From JAJTGZ01 sp964403525 (GTDB lineage Bacteria; Planctomycetota; Phycisphaerae; Phycisphaerales; UBA1924): a stretch of DNA of 64,000 bases. The stretch is from contig CAYOGE010000008.1 of NCBI GenBank assembly GCA_964403525.1, positions 1 to 64,000 of the forward strand, read 5' to 3'. The notes beneath the pieces were generated by a model. That model searched no databases. It was not told where the DNA came from and was given only the letters and a program-made list of their open reading frames with translations. Numbering within the stretch: position 1 is the first letter of the stretch; each line of letters starts with the position of its first letter. This document shows, in pieces, positions 51,900-60,625 of the stretch. The position numbers and the translations under genes were made by a program.

Positions 51900-52930
51900 A
51901 CAGCGATTCCCAATCCACTCAGCAGAGGGCGCCCGGCGGCAAGGAGGGCTTCATTGTCATGCTCCGCCGGCGCGTGGTTCCGTGGCTGCAGGTCATCGGG
52001 CTGCTGCTGCTTGCGCTGGCGGTCTACCTGGTGATCGGCCAGAAGGACCTGCTGAGCAACGCGTGGGCCTCGCTCAAGTCGGCGCCCGCGTGGCAGATCG
52101 CCGCTGTCTTGGCGCTGCCGCTGGCCAACTGGCTGATCGTGACGCTCCTCTTCCACGTATTGACCAACCACTGCGCACGCGTGCGATGGGGCGAGATGAC
52201 GGCGCTCATCGGGTCGGCGTGGCTGCTCAACATCATCCCCGGCCGGCCCGGGCTGATGGGCCGTGTCGCCTACCACAAGCTCGTCAACCGCATGCCCATC
52301 AAGGACTGCGTCATGGTGATCATGATGGGAATCGCCGCCAACGGCGTGGCCATCGCCCTGGCGCTCCTGCTGATCGGCGCCACGTTTCTGGGTGGCAGCA
52401 TCCTGCCGCCGGAACTCTCGGTGGCCTACACGCCGCGGCTGCTCATCTTCGGCGCCGCCGCGACGCTCGCGCTGATCCTCTCGGCGGCATGGCTGCAGCA
52501 CGGGTCACGCCCGATCGGCACCGGCCCGATGACGCCGTGGCGGTTTACGTTCGCCGTGGCGATGCGCTACGCCGACTACCTCGTCTGGGTCGCTCGCTAC
52601 TGGCTCGCCTTTTCGGTGATCGGCATCCCCATCACCCTGACGGAGGCCGCGGCCGTCGCCGCGGTGAGCCAGCTCGTGCAGCTGCTGCCGGTGCAGCTGG
52701 GCCCGCGCGAGTGGGCGGTCGGTCTCGCAGGAACCTTCCTCCCGAGCCTGCGCCCCGCGGCGGCTTCAACCACCATCAACCCGGCAACGGGCCTGACGGC
52801 CGACCTGCTCAACCGCGCCGCCGAGTTGGCGGTCTCGTTGCCGGTGGGGGTGGTCTGCACGTGGTGGGTTTTCAGGGCTGTGCGGCGTGCCGAACGCGCC
52901 CAGCCGGCGATAACCCCCAGCGGACGCTGA
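51896..52930 (+). CDS. LPG synthase TM-domain (flippase-like) membrane protein
   Basis: 344 residues with about eight TM helices. LNIIPGRPGLMGRVAYHKLVNRM and SQLVQLLPVQLGPREWAVGLAG match the two core elements of the YbhN/UPF0104 (LPG_synthase_TM) family, the flippase part of MprF. It probably moves a lipid or lipid-linked glycan across the inner membrane. GTG 51896 overlaps the TGA of the solenoid gene as GTGA. Confidence 0.8.
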   Translation: MNSDSQSTQQRAPGGKEGFIVMLRRRVVPWLQVIGLLLLALAVYLVIGQKDLLSNAWASLKSAPAWQIAAVLALPLANWLIVTLLFHVLTNHCARVRWGEMTALIGSAWLLNIIPGRPGLMGRVAYHKLVNRMPIKDCVMVIMMGIAANGVAIALALLLIGATFLGGSILPPELSVAYTPRLLIFGAAATLALILSAAWLQHGSRPIGTGPMTPWRFTFAVAMRYADYLVWVARYWLAFSVIGIPITLTEAAAVAAVSQLVQLLPVQLGPREWAVGLAGTFLPSLRPAAASTTINPATGLTADLLNRAAELAVSLPVGVVCTWWVFRAVRRAERAQPAITPSGR

Positions 52931-53008
52931 GCCGCCCTCTGCGATAACCGATGCATCCAAGGCCCCCGATCCTGCGCATAGGAGGTTGGGGGGCAGGAGC
53001 GCTGTGCG

Positions 53009-54118
53009 ATGATCAGCCGCATCGAACAGGACCACAGCCGGTTCCGACAGATCGTCAAGGGGACGATCCGCAAGGACCTCCGGCGGTTCATTGCGCGAGA
53101 TGAGATGATCGGCCAGGAGGGCGGCCGCGCGGTCTCGATCCCGGTGCACGACATCGACACGCCGACGTTCCGCTACGGCGACAACTCCGGGCAGGTGGGG
53201 ATGGGCGACGGAGAAGGCGAGGGTGGAGCAGAATCGGGCAAGGGACGCGCCGGTGACGCCGAGGGACGGCACCTGATGGAGGTCTCCGTCACGATCGAAG
53301 AGCTCGCCGACATCCTGGGCGAGGAGCTGAAGCTGCCGCGGATCGTCCCCAAGGGGAACCACAACATCACGACGGTGAAGGACCGCTACAACGGCGTGCG
53401 ACCGACGGGGCCCAATTCCCTCCGCCACTTCAAGCGGACCTACCGCGAGGCCCTTCGCCGTCAGCTCGCGCTTGGCGACTACGACCCGGACAACCCGATC
53501 ATCGTGCCGGTGAAGAACGACCTCCGCTTCCGCTCCTGGACGGAGGTGAAGGAGCCGCACAGCAACGCACTGGCCGTCTACATGATGGACGTTTCGGGCT
53601 CGATGGGGAGCGAGCAGAAAGAGCTTGTGCGCCTGCAGGCGTTCTGGATCGATTCGTGGCTGCGGCGGAACTACAAGGGGTTCGAGTCGCGCTTCATCGT
53701 GCACGACGTGAACGCGCAGGTCGTCGACCGCAAGACGTTCTTCTCGTTGCGTGAAGACGGCGGCACCAAGATCAGCAGCGCGCTGGAAAAGTGCAAGGAG
53801 CTTCTGCACGAACACTTCGACCCCGCGAACTGGAACACCTACCTGTTCCATTTCTCAGACGGTGACAACGCCTCAGACACCGACAACCGCGCCTGCGTCG
53901 ACCTGCTCCGCAACGACCTGCTGCCGGTGGTCAACCAGTTCGGGTACGTGCAGGTCAAGAGCGCGTACGGCTCGGGCCAGTTCCACCAAGTGCTGCGCGA
54001 AGCGTTCCCGGAAGGGGCCGACGAGGGGAGCGACGCTGCGAAAGTGGCCCTGGCGAAGGTGAACGAGCGCGAGGATGTGCTCGATGCGCTCCGCGCGATG
54101 TTCAAGGCCGGCCGCTGA
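53009..54118 (+). CDS. DUF444 family protein (YeaH/YhbH-like)
   Basis: 369 residues, complete DUF444: DHSRFRQIVKGTIRKDLRRF, a disordered Gly/Glu region (about 50-85), IEELADILGEELKLPRI, and a VWA-type domain with the MIDAS motif VYMMDVSGSMGSEQKEL. The family is usually linked to the PrkA kinase and SpoVR; neither is adjacent here. It acts in stress and nutrient signalling in E. coli (YeaH). AGGAG lies 9 nt before ATG 53009. Confidence 0.88.
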   Translation: MISRIEQDHSRFRQIVKGTIRKDLRRFIARDEMIGQEGGRAVSIPVHDIDTPTFRYGDNSGQVGMGDGEGEGGAESGKGRAGDAEGRHLMEVSVTIEELADILGEELKLPRIVPKGNHNITTVKDRYNGVRPTGPNSLRHFKRTYREALRRQLALGDYDPDNPIIVPVKNDLRFRSWTEVKEPHSNALAVYMMDVSGSMGSEQKELVRLQAFWIDSWLRRNYKGFESRFIVHDVNAQVVDRKTFFSLREDGGTKISSALEKCKELLHEHFDPANWNTYLFHFSDGDNASDTDNRACVDLLRNDLLPVVNQFGYVQVKSAYGSGQFHQVLREAFPEGADEGSDAAKVALAKVNEREDVLDALRAMFKAGR

Positions 54119-54304
54119 GCGCGCGGCGCGCCGCAAGGCCGTGGATTCGATATGGGCGACCCTTGGCCGGCAGGGCCCGACGTACCACCCGAGGTGTCAG
54201 AACGCCGCCTGGCAAAATGACCGCGTTGCGCTACCACGCCGCAGGGGTGGTGCACGCCGGAAGCGGTGGACGCAGCGGGCCGCCGGGGTGCTAAGAATGC
54301 CGCC

Positions 54305-55078
54305 GTGTTCCGCCCCATCGCCTGCTCACTCGCGCTCGCTGGGCTCCGCAACCAGCACCTCACACCGGCCGCGGCCCTGCAGGCGGGCCTGACCGCTGCG
54401 CGCGTGGTGCGTTGTTCCGCAGTGCAGCTTGACGGCACCGAGCCGGGGATGCGGGCCCGCGAGCTTGACCGGTCCGGCAGGCGGGACGTCGCGGCAACGC
54501 TCCGCCGCAACGGGCTCACGTTTACGGGGATTGACCTGTGGATTCCTGAGTCTCACTTCACAAGCGGGCAGCACGTCGATCGGGCGGTTGAGGCGGTCGT
54601 TCAGGCGTGCGGGCTTGCGGGCGAACTCGGGCGGCTGGTTGAGGAGAGTGGAAAGCCCAGCGTCAGCATCGGCCTGCCGGAGCAGAACCCTCGCGAACTG
54701 GTGAGCGTGCTCGTGACGGCGGCCATGCGGGCGGGTGTGCTGCTGGCCGATCACCACCGTTCGCTCGCCGAGAGCGGGGCGGTGCTCGGCATCGGGTTTG
54801 ATCCGGCCTCTGAGATCCTGGCAGGACGCGACGTGGCCGTCAGCGCGGCCAAGCTCGCCCACGTGATCAACGACGCACGGCTCACCGACGCGTCTGCTCG
54901 CGAGCGGATGGTTGTCGGGCATGGCAAGCTCGACGTGCCGGCCTACAAGGCCGTGCTGCGGACGGTGACGGCCCTTTCACACGTGGTCGTGGACACGCGC
55001 GACAGGTCTGATCCGGTCGAGGCCGCACGCGAGGCGGTGAACGAGTGGATCGCCGCGGACGGAGCGGGCGGCGTGTGA
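54305..55078 (+). CDS. TIM-barrel protein (sugar isomerase/AP endonuclease-like)
   Basis: 257 residues. VAATLRRNGLTFTGIDLWIPESHF and the beta/alpha pattern with LADHHRSLAESGAVLGIGFDP resemble the xylose isomerase-like TIM barrel superfamily. Metal ligands are not convincingly present (no clear Glu/His tetrad), so function is open. GTG 54305 is chosen to start with FRPIACSLALAG. Convergent with yebC, 7 nt apart. Confidence 0.6.
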   Translation: MFRPIACSLALAGLRNQHLTPAAALQAGLTAARVVRCSAVQLDGTEPGMRARELDRSGRRDVAATLRRNGLTFTGIDLWIPESHFTSGQHVDRAVEAVVQACGLAGELGRLVEESGKPSVSIGLPEQNPRELVSVLVTAAMRAGVLLADHHRSLAESGAVLGIGFDPASEILAGRDVAVSAAKLAHVINDARLTDASARERMVVGHGKLDVPAYKAVLRTVTALSHVVVDTRDRSDPVEAAREAVNEWIAADGAGGV

Positions 55079-55085
55079 GCCCCGC

Positions 55086-55853
55086 TCACTCCAGCGAAGC
55101 GAGCTCGCTGTCTGGGATGTCGGCGTTGGTGTAGACCTTCTTCACGTCTTCGTTGTCCTCAAGCTCCTCGACGAGCTTGAGCAGGTCCTTCACCACGGGG
55201 CCGATGATGGTGACGGTGTTGGTCGGGAGCATGTCCAGCTCGGACTCGGTGACGGTGAGCCCGGCCGACTTGATCGCTTCGCGCACGGTCAGGAACTTCG
55301 TCGGCTCGGTCAGGACCTGCCAGGTTGCGGGCGCATCGTCGCTGGCGGGGCTGCCGGGGCGCACGTCTTCTGCGCCCGCGGCGAGGGCCGCCTCGATGAT
55401 CTGGTTCTCGGTCTGCCCGGCGGCAGAGACGGTGATGACACCCGTGTGCACGAACTGGTGGCTCACCGCGCCGCTGACGCCCATCTTGCACTCGGCGCGG
55501 GCGAAGGAGAGGCGCACGTCGCCCGCGGTGCGGGCACGGTTGTTGGTGAGCGCATCGACGATGATCGCGACGCCGCCGGGCCCGTACCCCTCGTAGCGGA
55601 CGGGCTCGTAGTTCTCGGTGTCGCCGCCGCCGGCGCCCTTCTTGATGGCCCGCTCGATGTTGTCGTTGGGGACGTTGTGGTACTTGGCTTCTTCGAGGGC
55701 GGTGCGCAGGAGGAAGTTGAAGTTGGGATCAGGCCCGTGCTGGCGTGCGGCGGAGATGATCGCGCGGCTGCACATCGTCCACGCCTTGCTGCGGCGCTTG
55801 TCAACGACGGCCTTGCGGTGCCGGATCTTGCTCCATTTGTTGTGGCCGGCCAT
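55086..55853 (-). CDS. yebC: YebC/PmpR family transcription/translation regulator
   Basis: 255 residues, full-length YebC/TACO1: MAGHNKWSKIRHRKAVVDKR at the start, then NDNIERAIKKGAGGGDTENYEPVRYEGYGPGGVA, IIVDALTNNRART. Members bind DNA or act at the ribosome to relieve polyproline stalling. Last gene of the nusA operon, 65 nt after the EndoIII-like gene. Confidence 0.95.
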   Translation of the reverse strand: MAGHNKWSKIRHRKAVVDKRRSKAWTMCSRAIISAARQHGPDPNFNFLLRTALEEAKYHNVPNDNIERAIKKGAGGGDTENYEPVRYEGYGPGGVAIIVDALTNNRARTAGDVRLSFARAECKMGVSGAVSHQFVHTGVITVSAAGQTENQIIEAALAAGAEDVRPGSPASDDAPATWQVLTEPTKFLTVREAIKSAGLTVTESELDMLPTNTVTIIGPVVKDLLKLVEELEDNEDVKKVYTNADIPDSELASLE

Positions 55854-55918
55854 GGCAGCGTTCCGTGCGGGGTCGTTGCGGGGAGGAGGAGTCGCGGAGG
55901 GGTTACGGCAGTCGGGGG

Positions 55919-56683
55919 CTACTTGGCCTTGCGTGGCCCGCCGCGCTGCGCGCGAGCCTTGGAGGTCGGCGTCTTGGCGGGGGCGGCCTTGGGGACGCGC
56001 GTCGGCGTGACGGGGAGCAGGTCGGCGGCGCCCTGGAGCAGGGCGTAGGCGTCGCGTGCGTCGCCGGCCTTGACGAGCCGGCCGACGATCGACGAGGCCT
56101 CGGCTGGGCTGGTGCCCCTGTCGATGATCTTTGCCTTCTCGAGCACCGCGGCGATACGCGAATCAACGGGCACGGTGTGGATGTTGCAGCAGAGCAGGGC
56201 GACGCGGTCGGTCACGAACGCGGGGGCGTGGGTGAGTGAGGCGAGGTAGGTGCTCGCGGCCTTCTTGCTCAAGGCGGGGAGGTGCCCCAGGCGCAGCCGG
56301 TTCTCGATCTTGAAGATCTGCGTGAGCGCTGCGCGGATCGAGAGCACGCGATCTTCGACCTTGGGGTAGGTCGGCCCGATGATGGCCGCCATCTCGCCGG
56401 GCAGGCAGACGCGGAACTCGTTGACGTCGACGACCGCGGAGGCGATCTTCTTGAGAGCCGCGTCGGCGCGTGCGGTGGTGCATTCCCAGATCAGGAACGA
56501 CCGCACGAACTCGCGGAGCATGGTGTCGGCGTGGTAGATGTCCGGGCCTGCGGCGTCGGCGGCTTCGGCGCTCTGGGCGGTTTCTTCGCCGGTGTGAGAG
56601 CCGGGGATCGCGGCGGGCTTGACCCGGGTGCGCAGGCCGTCGAGCGTCTGCGCGAGCAGGCGCGCCTTGTCAGGGGTTGCCAT
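55919..56683 (-). CDS. Endonuclease III-like HhH protein, catalytic residues lost
   Basis: 254 residues. The middle (about 55-215) follows the fold of endonuclease III: SFLIWECTTARADAALKKI, LRLGHLPALSKKAASTYLASL, and PVDSRIAAVLEKAKIIDRGTSPAEA at the place of PVDTHVxRVxxRLG. The catalytic Lys of the HhH hairpin (GVGRKTA) and the FeS Cys cluster are not visible. C-terminus is Ala/Lys/Arg-rich. The gene overlaps the rbfA stop by 14 nt within the nusA operon. Confidence 0.6.
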   Translation of the reverse strand: MATPDKARLLAQTLDGLRTRVKPAAIPGSHTGEETAQSAEAADAAGPDIYHADTMLREFVRSFLIWECTTARADAALKKIASAVVDVNEFRVCLPGEMAAIIGPTYPKVEDRVLSIRAALTQIFKIENRLRLGHLPALSKKAASTYLASLTHAPAFVTDRVALLCCNIHTVPVDSRIAAVLEKAKIIDRGTSPAEASSIVGRLVKAGDARDAYALLQGAADLLPVTPTRVPKAAPAKTPTSKARAQRGGPRKAK

Positions 56684-57083
56684 GGGGCGGCTCCTGATCG
56701 GCGGCGGTGGGCTGGTCGGTGGGCTGCTGTGACTTCTCGCGCTCGGCGGCGACCTTGCTAAGGGCCTGGAGCACCTCGGCCTGCTTCTTGAAGCTGCGGT
56801 CGATCACGAAGGCGAGTTGCGGCATGTACTTGAGGGCCAGCAGATCGGCCGCTTCGCGCCGGATGAAGGCCTTTGAGTGCTCGAGCGCGCCGCGGACCTT
56901 GCTCTCGTTCTTCTCCGGGAGGACCGAGACGGCGACGGTCGCGTTGTGGCCGTCGGGCGAGAGCTGGACGGAGGTGACGGTGATCAACGAGCCTTCGGCG
57001 CGGGGGTCTTGAAGCCCCTGCACCAGCACCTTCTGCACGGCGCGGAGCAGTTCGGCGGTCGCTTTTTCGTGGTGGTGGCTCAA
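56670..57083 (-). CDS. rbfA: Ribosome-binding factor A
   Basis: RbfA matures the 16S rRNA 5' end in 30S assembly. 137 residues with LVQGLQDPRAEGSLITVTSVQLSPDG and HSKAFIRREAADLLALKYMPQLAFVIDRS, then a Glu/Gln/Pro tail. TTG 57083 overlaps the ylxP TGA as TTGA, which fits translational coupling. Confidence 0.9.
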   Translation of the reverse strand: MSHHHEKATAELLRAVQKVLVQGLQDPRAEGSLITVTSVQLSPDGHNATVAVSVLPEKNESKVRGALEHSKAFIRREAADLLALKYMPQLAFVIDRSFKKQAEVLQALSKVAAEREKSQQPTDQPTAADQEPPHGNP

Positions 57084-57544
57084 GCGGCGTGTTCCTGGGA
57101 GTTGGTTGATCCGTCGGTCCTCCCGGAGCACCGAGCACCGGAGGAACCGGTGATCGGTGGCACGGGGGGTGAATCGCCGGTGTCGATCGCGTCGAGTTCC
57201 GAGTCTGACCATACGGGACCAGACTCGAGGTCGCCCCCGCTGTGCTGCGCGATTTCCTGGGCCGAGAGCATCTGGTGCTCCATGGCGCCCAGACGCCCCT
57301 CGGGAAGCGAGCGGAGCTTGTGCTCGATCGAGTCGATGACGCTCCGTAGGTATTTGCGGTCGCTGCCGACGATCGCCAGAGCCATGATCGCGAGCGAAGC
57401 GTTCTCCTGGTTGCCCACCTCGGCGACGCTGCACTGGTGCTCGCGGTGGAGCTTGTCCTTGACCGAGCTGACCACGCGGCGTTTGTCCTTGAGGGACTCC
57501 GCGCCGGGGACTTCGATCTCGAACTGGAGGAGGGCGATGTACAT
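57080..57544 (-). CDS. ylxP: DUF503 family protein (YlxP-like)
   Basis: 154 residues. LLQFEIEVPGAESLKDKRRVV and VAEVGNQENASLAIMALAIVG are the DUF503 core of about 95 residues; the remainder is a Ser/Asp/Pro tail not seen in the short family members. YlxP is commonly found between infB and rbfA and binds RNA. ATG 57544 is preferred; GTG 57568 would add eight residues. Confidence 0.9.
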   Translation of the reverse strand: MYIALLQFEIEVPGAESLKDKRRVVSSVKDKLHREHQCSVAEVGNQENASLAIMALAIVGSDRKYLRSVIDSIEHKLRSLPEGRLGAMEHQMLSAQEIAQHSGGDLESGPVWSDSELDAIDTGDSPPVPPITGSSGARCSGRTDGSTNSQEHAA

Positions 57545-57641
57545 GGAGGGGCACCAGCCATTAGCCACCAGGCGTCAGTGAAGGCGGGGGAACGCTTGCG
57601 CGTGTCTTACGAGTGCCTCATGCCCGGTGCCTAATGCCTTC

Positions 57642-60506
57642 TTACAGCGTCCGCTTGATCTCGATCTTCTTGTAGCACTCGAGCACGTCGCCGGTCTTGA
57701 TGTCGTCGTAGCCGACGATCTTCATGCCGCACTCCATGCCCATCTTGACTTCCTTGGCGTCGTCCTTGAAGCGCTTGAGCTGCTCCAGGACGCGGTCCTG
57801 CTCGATGACGATGCCGTTGCGGGTGACGCGGATGAGCGCGTCGCGCAGGAACGAGCCGTCGGTGACGTAGCAGCCGGCGATGGTGCCGACCTTGGTGACC
57901 TTGAACACCTGGCGGACGTCGGCGTGGCCGAGGACCTCCTGGCGGATCTCGGGTTCCAAGAGGCCGCTGGCGGCCTTCTTGACGTCGTCGACGATGTCGT
58001 AGATGACCTGGTAGGTGCGAACCTCGACGCCCTTGCGGTCGGCCTCACTGCGGGCCTTGCCGGAGGGGATGACGTTGAAGCCGACTACGACGGCGTTGGA
58101 GGCGTGCGCGAGGACGATGTCGCTCTCCTGGATGCCGCCGACGGCGGAGTGGAGCACGCGGACCTTGACCTCGGCGGTTGAGAGCTTCTCGATCTGGTTC
58201 TTGATGACGTCGACGCTGCCCTGCACGTCGGCCTTGAGGACGATGAGGATTTCCTTGACGGAGGCGTCCTTCATCTGGCTGAAGAGGCCGTCGAGGGTGA
58301 CCTTGGGCTGGTGGAGCGAGGCCTCGCGGTCGCGGACGCGGCGCTGCTCGGCGGCCTGCTCGGCCTGCTTGAGCGTGCCGGTGACGAAGAACGCGTCTCC
58401 GGCGGAGGGGATCTCGTCGATGCCGCTGACTTGCACCGGCGTGCTGGGCCCGGCGATCTTGATGCGCTTGCCCTGGTCGTCGGTGATGTCGCGGACGCGG
58501 CCGAAGGCGCGGCCGACGACGATAAAGTCGCCGACCTTGAGCTCGCCGTCCTGGACCATGATGGTGGCGATGGGGCCGCGGCCCTCGACCTGGCCGGCCT
58601 CGATGACCCGGCCTCGGGCGTTGCCCTTGAAGTCGGCCTTGAGCTGGAGGACCTCGGCCTGCAGCTCGAGGATCTCGAGGAGTTCCTTGATGCCTGTGCC
58701 CTTGAGAGCGGAGGTGTGGATGACCTCGGTGCTGCCGCCCCACTGGGTGGGCGAGAGGTTCTGCTCGGCGAGCTGGCCGTAGACCTTCTGGATCTGGTTC
58801 TCGGTGGCCTGGGGCGAATCGATCTTGTTGAGGGCGACGATGATCGGCGCGCCGGCGGCCCGCGCGTGGTTGATCGACTCAACGGTCTGGGGCATGACGC
58901 CCTCGGGTGCGCCGACGACGAGCACGATGGCGTCGGTGACGTTCGCGCCGCGGGCACGCATCTCGGTGAACGCCTCGTGGCCTGGGGTGTCGATGAACAC
59001 GACCGACTTGGTCACGCCGTTGACCTCAACGGGGACCTTGAACGCGCTGGTCTTCTGGGTGATGCCGCCGGCCTCGCCCTCTGCGACTTTGGCCTTGCGG
59101 ATGGCGTCGAGCAGGCTGGTCTTTCCGTGGTCGACGTGGCCCATGATTGTGACGATGGGTGAGCGGGGGCGCTCGTCGATCGTCTTGCGGTCTGTGAACT
59201 GCGACTCGACCTTCTCTTCGGCGGTCTTGGCCTGGTTGACCACCAGCTCGATGTCGAAGTCGATCATGATCTCCTGCGCCTTGGCGGGATCGATCGCGGT
59301 GTTGATCGTCGCCATCACGCCCTGCATGAAGAGCTTCTTGATGATGTCGGCGCCCTTGACGCCCGAGGCGGCGGCGAGGTCCTTGATCGTGAACGGCGCG
59401 GTGATCTCCACGCGTCCTTCGACGTCTTCGATCTGGCGTCCCTGCGCATCGAGGCGAGCCTTGGCCTCGCGCCGGCGCTGCTTGAGCAGGCCGGACGAGC
59501 GAGCGAGGCGTTCTTCACGCTCGGCAAGGTCTGCCTCGGTAAAGCCGGTGCGGCCTTCGGTTGAGATGTCGTTCTTGGGGTCGCGGATCTTGCGCTTGGG
59601 TGGGACGGCCGGGCCGCTCTGGCCTGGACGCGACGGGCCGCGGCGCAGGTTGCGGCGGGTGGGGTCGTCTCCACCGCCCGCTGGCCGGGCGCCGGTGCCC
59701 GACCGCATGCCGGGCGAGCTGCCGCTGTAGCCGCCGGGCCCGCCTGTGCGCGGGGGGCGACGCTCGGGCATCTGCTCGGGCGCTTCGATGCGGACGACCT
59801 TGGGGCCGGCGAGTGTGACCTTGGCTTTCTCGCCCATCGCCTGGCCGACCTGCTTGACGTTGGTGGGGCGGGTCGGCACGTTCATCGGCGCGGGGCGGAA
59901 GCCGGTGCGCAGGCCAACGGGCAGGTGGGACTGGTTCGGCGCTGCGGGAGCGGCGGGCGCTGCGCCCGGCGGCGTGGTGGGGGGAGTAGTTCCCGTCGGC
60001 GCTGCTCCCGGGGCCGCGGGCGCGGCTGGAGCGCTGGCGGCGGGGCGTGCTTCGACGGTGCGCGGCTCGGGGACGCTGGTTGGCTTGTGAGGCACGACCA
60101 CCTGCGATGAGGAGTGGTCGGTGTGGGCGGCTGGCGCTGCGGGCGCGTGGGATGGCCCGGTGTGGATCGACGGTGTGACGTGCGGCACCGTGGCGGTGGT
60201 TGAGTCCGTCGCGGCGTCGTGGCCGTCGTCGTGGTGGTCGCCCTCGCCCTTGGCGCTGCTGCGCTTGCGGGGGTGGTTGGCGCTGCGGGCGGCGTCAACG
60301 TCTACGTGCTGCTTGGTCTCGACGGCGGTGGCGACAGCGCCCGTGCTGAACCACTCACGGATAGAGGCTTCCAGACCGGCGGAGACCACGCTGGCGTGGC
60401 TCTTGACCTTGTCGGCGGGGACGCCCTCGTCGACGCATTTCTGGATGATCAGTTTGCTGGCGACGCCGATTTCTTTCGCGATGTCGCTGATGCGTTTGCT
60501 GGCCAA
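57642..60506 (-). CDS. infB: Translation initiation factor IF-2
   Basis: 954 residues. N-terminal IF2 domain (about 1-60, RISDIAKEIGVASKLIIQKC), a long Pro/Ala/Gly-rich linker (about 60-330), a second IF2_N-type domain (about 370-430), the G domain with GHVDHGKTS at about 455, DTPGHEAF and NKID, then the C-terminal domains that bind fMet-tRNA. The start is TTG 60506, with GGAG 6 nt upstream. Second gene of the nusA operon. Confidence 0.96.
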   Translation of the reverse strand: MASKRISDIAKEIGVASKLIIQKCVDEGVPADKVKSHASVVSAGLEASIREWFSTGAVATAVETKQHVDVDAARSANHPRKRSSAKGEGDHHDDGHDAATDSTTATVPHVTPSIHTGPSHAPAAPAAHTDHSSSQVVVPHKPTSVPEPRTVEARPAASAPAAPAAPGAAPTGTTPPTTPPGAAPAAPAAPNQSHLPVGLRTGFRPAPMNVPTRPTNVKQVGQAMGEKAKVTLAGPKVVRIEAPEQMPERRPPRTGGPGGYSGSSPGMRSGTGARPAGGGDDPTRRNLRRGPSRPGQSGPAVPPKRKIRDPKNDISTEGRTGFTEADLAEREERLARSSGLLKQRRREAKARLDAQGRQIEDVEGRVEITAPFTIKDLAAASGVKGADIIKKLFMQGVMATINTAIDPAKAQEIMIDFDIELVVNQAKTAEEKVESQFTDRKTIDERPRSPIVTIMGHVDHGKTSLLDAIRKAKVAEGEAGGITQKTSAFKVPVEVNGVTKSVVFIDTPGHEAFTEMRARGANVTDAIVLVVGAPEGVMPQTVESINHARAAGAPIIVALNKIDSPQATENQIQKVYGQLAEQNLSPTQWGGSTEVIHTSALKGTGIKELLEILELQAEVLQLKADFKGNARGRVIEAGQVEGRGPIATIMVQDGELKVGDFIVVGRAFGRVRDITDDQGKRIKIAGPSTPVQVSGIDEIPSAGDAFFVTGTLKQAEQAAEQRRVRDREASLHQPKVTLDGLFSQMKDASVKEILIVLKADVQGSVDVIKNQIEKLSTAEVKVRVLHSAVGGIQESDIVLAHASNAVVVGFNVIPSGKARSEADRKGVEVRTYQVIYDIVDDVKKAASGLLEPEIRQEVLGHADVRQVFKVTKVGTIAGCYVTDGSFLRDALIRVTRNGIVIEQDRVLEQLKRFKDDAKEVKMGMECGMKIVGYDDIKTGDVLECYKKIEIKRTL

Positions 60507-60625
60507 GCGAGACTCCGAGGTGAGTGGAAGAAACGAGAGAGCGATTCAGGAAGCCGTCGCCGCGGTGGTGACCGGGGCGGCGGGGGGGAGACGTATTGAG
60601 AGCAGGCTGGAAACCTGCTCCGCGA

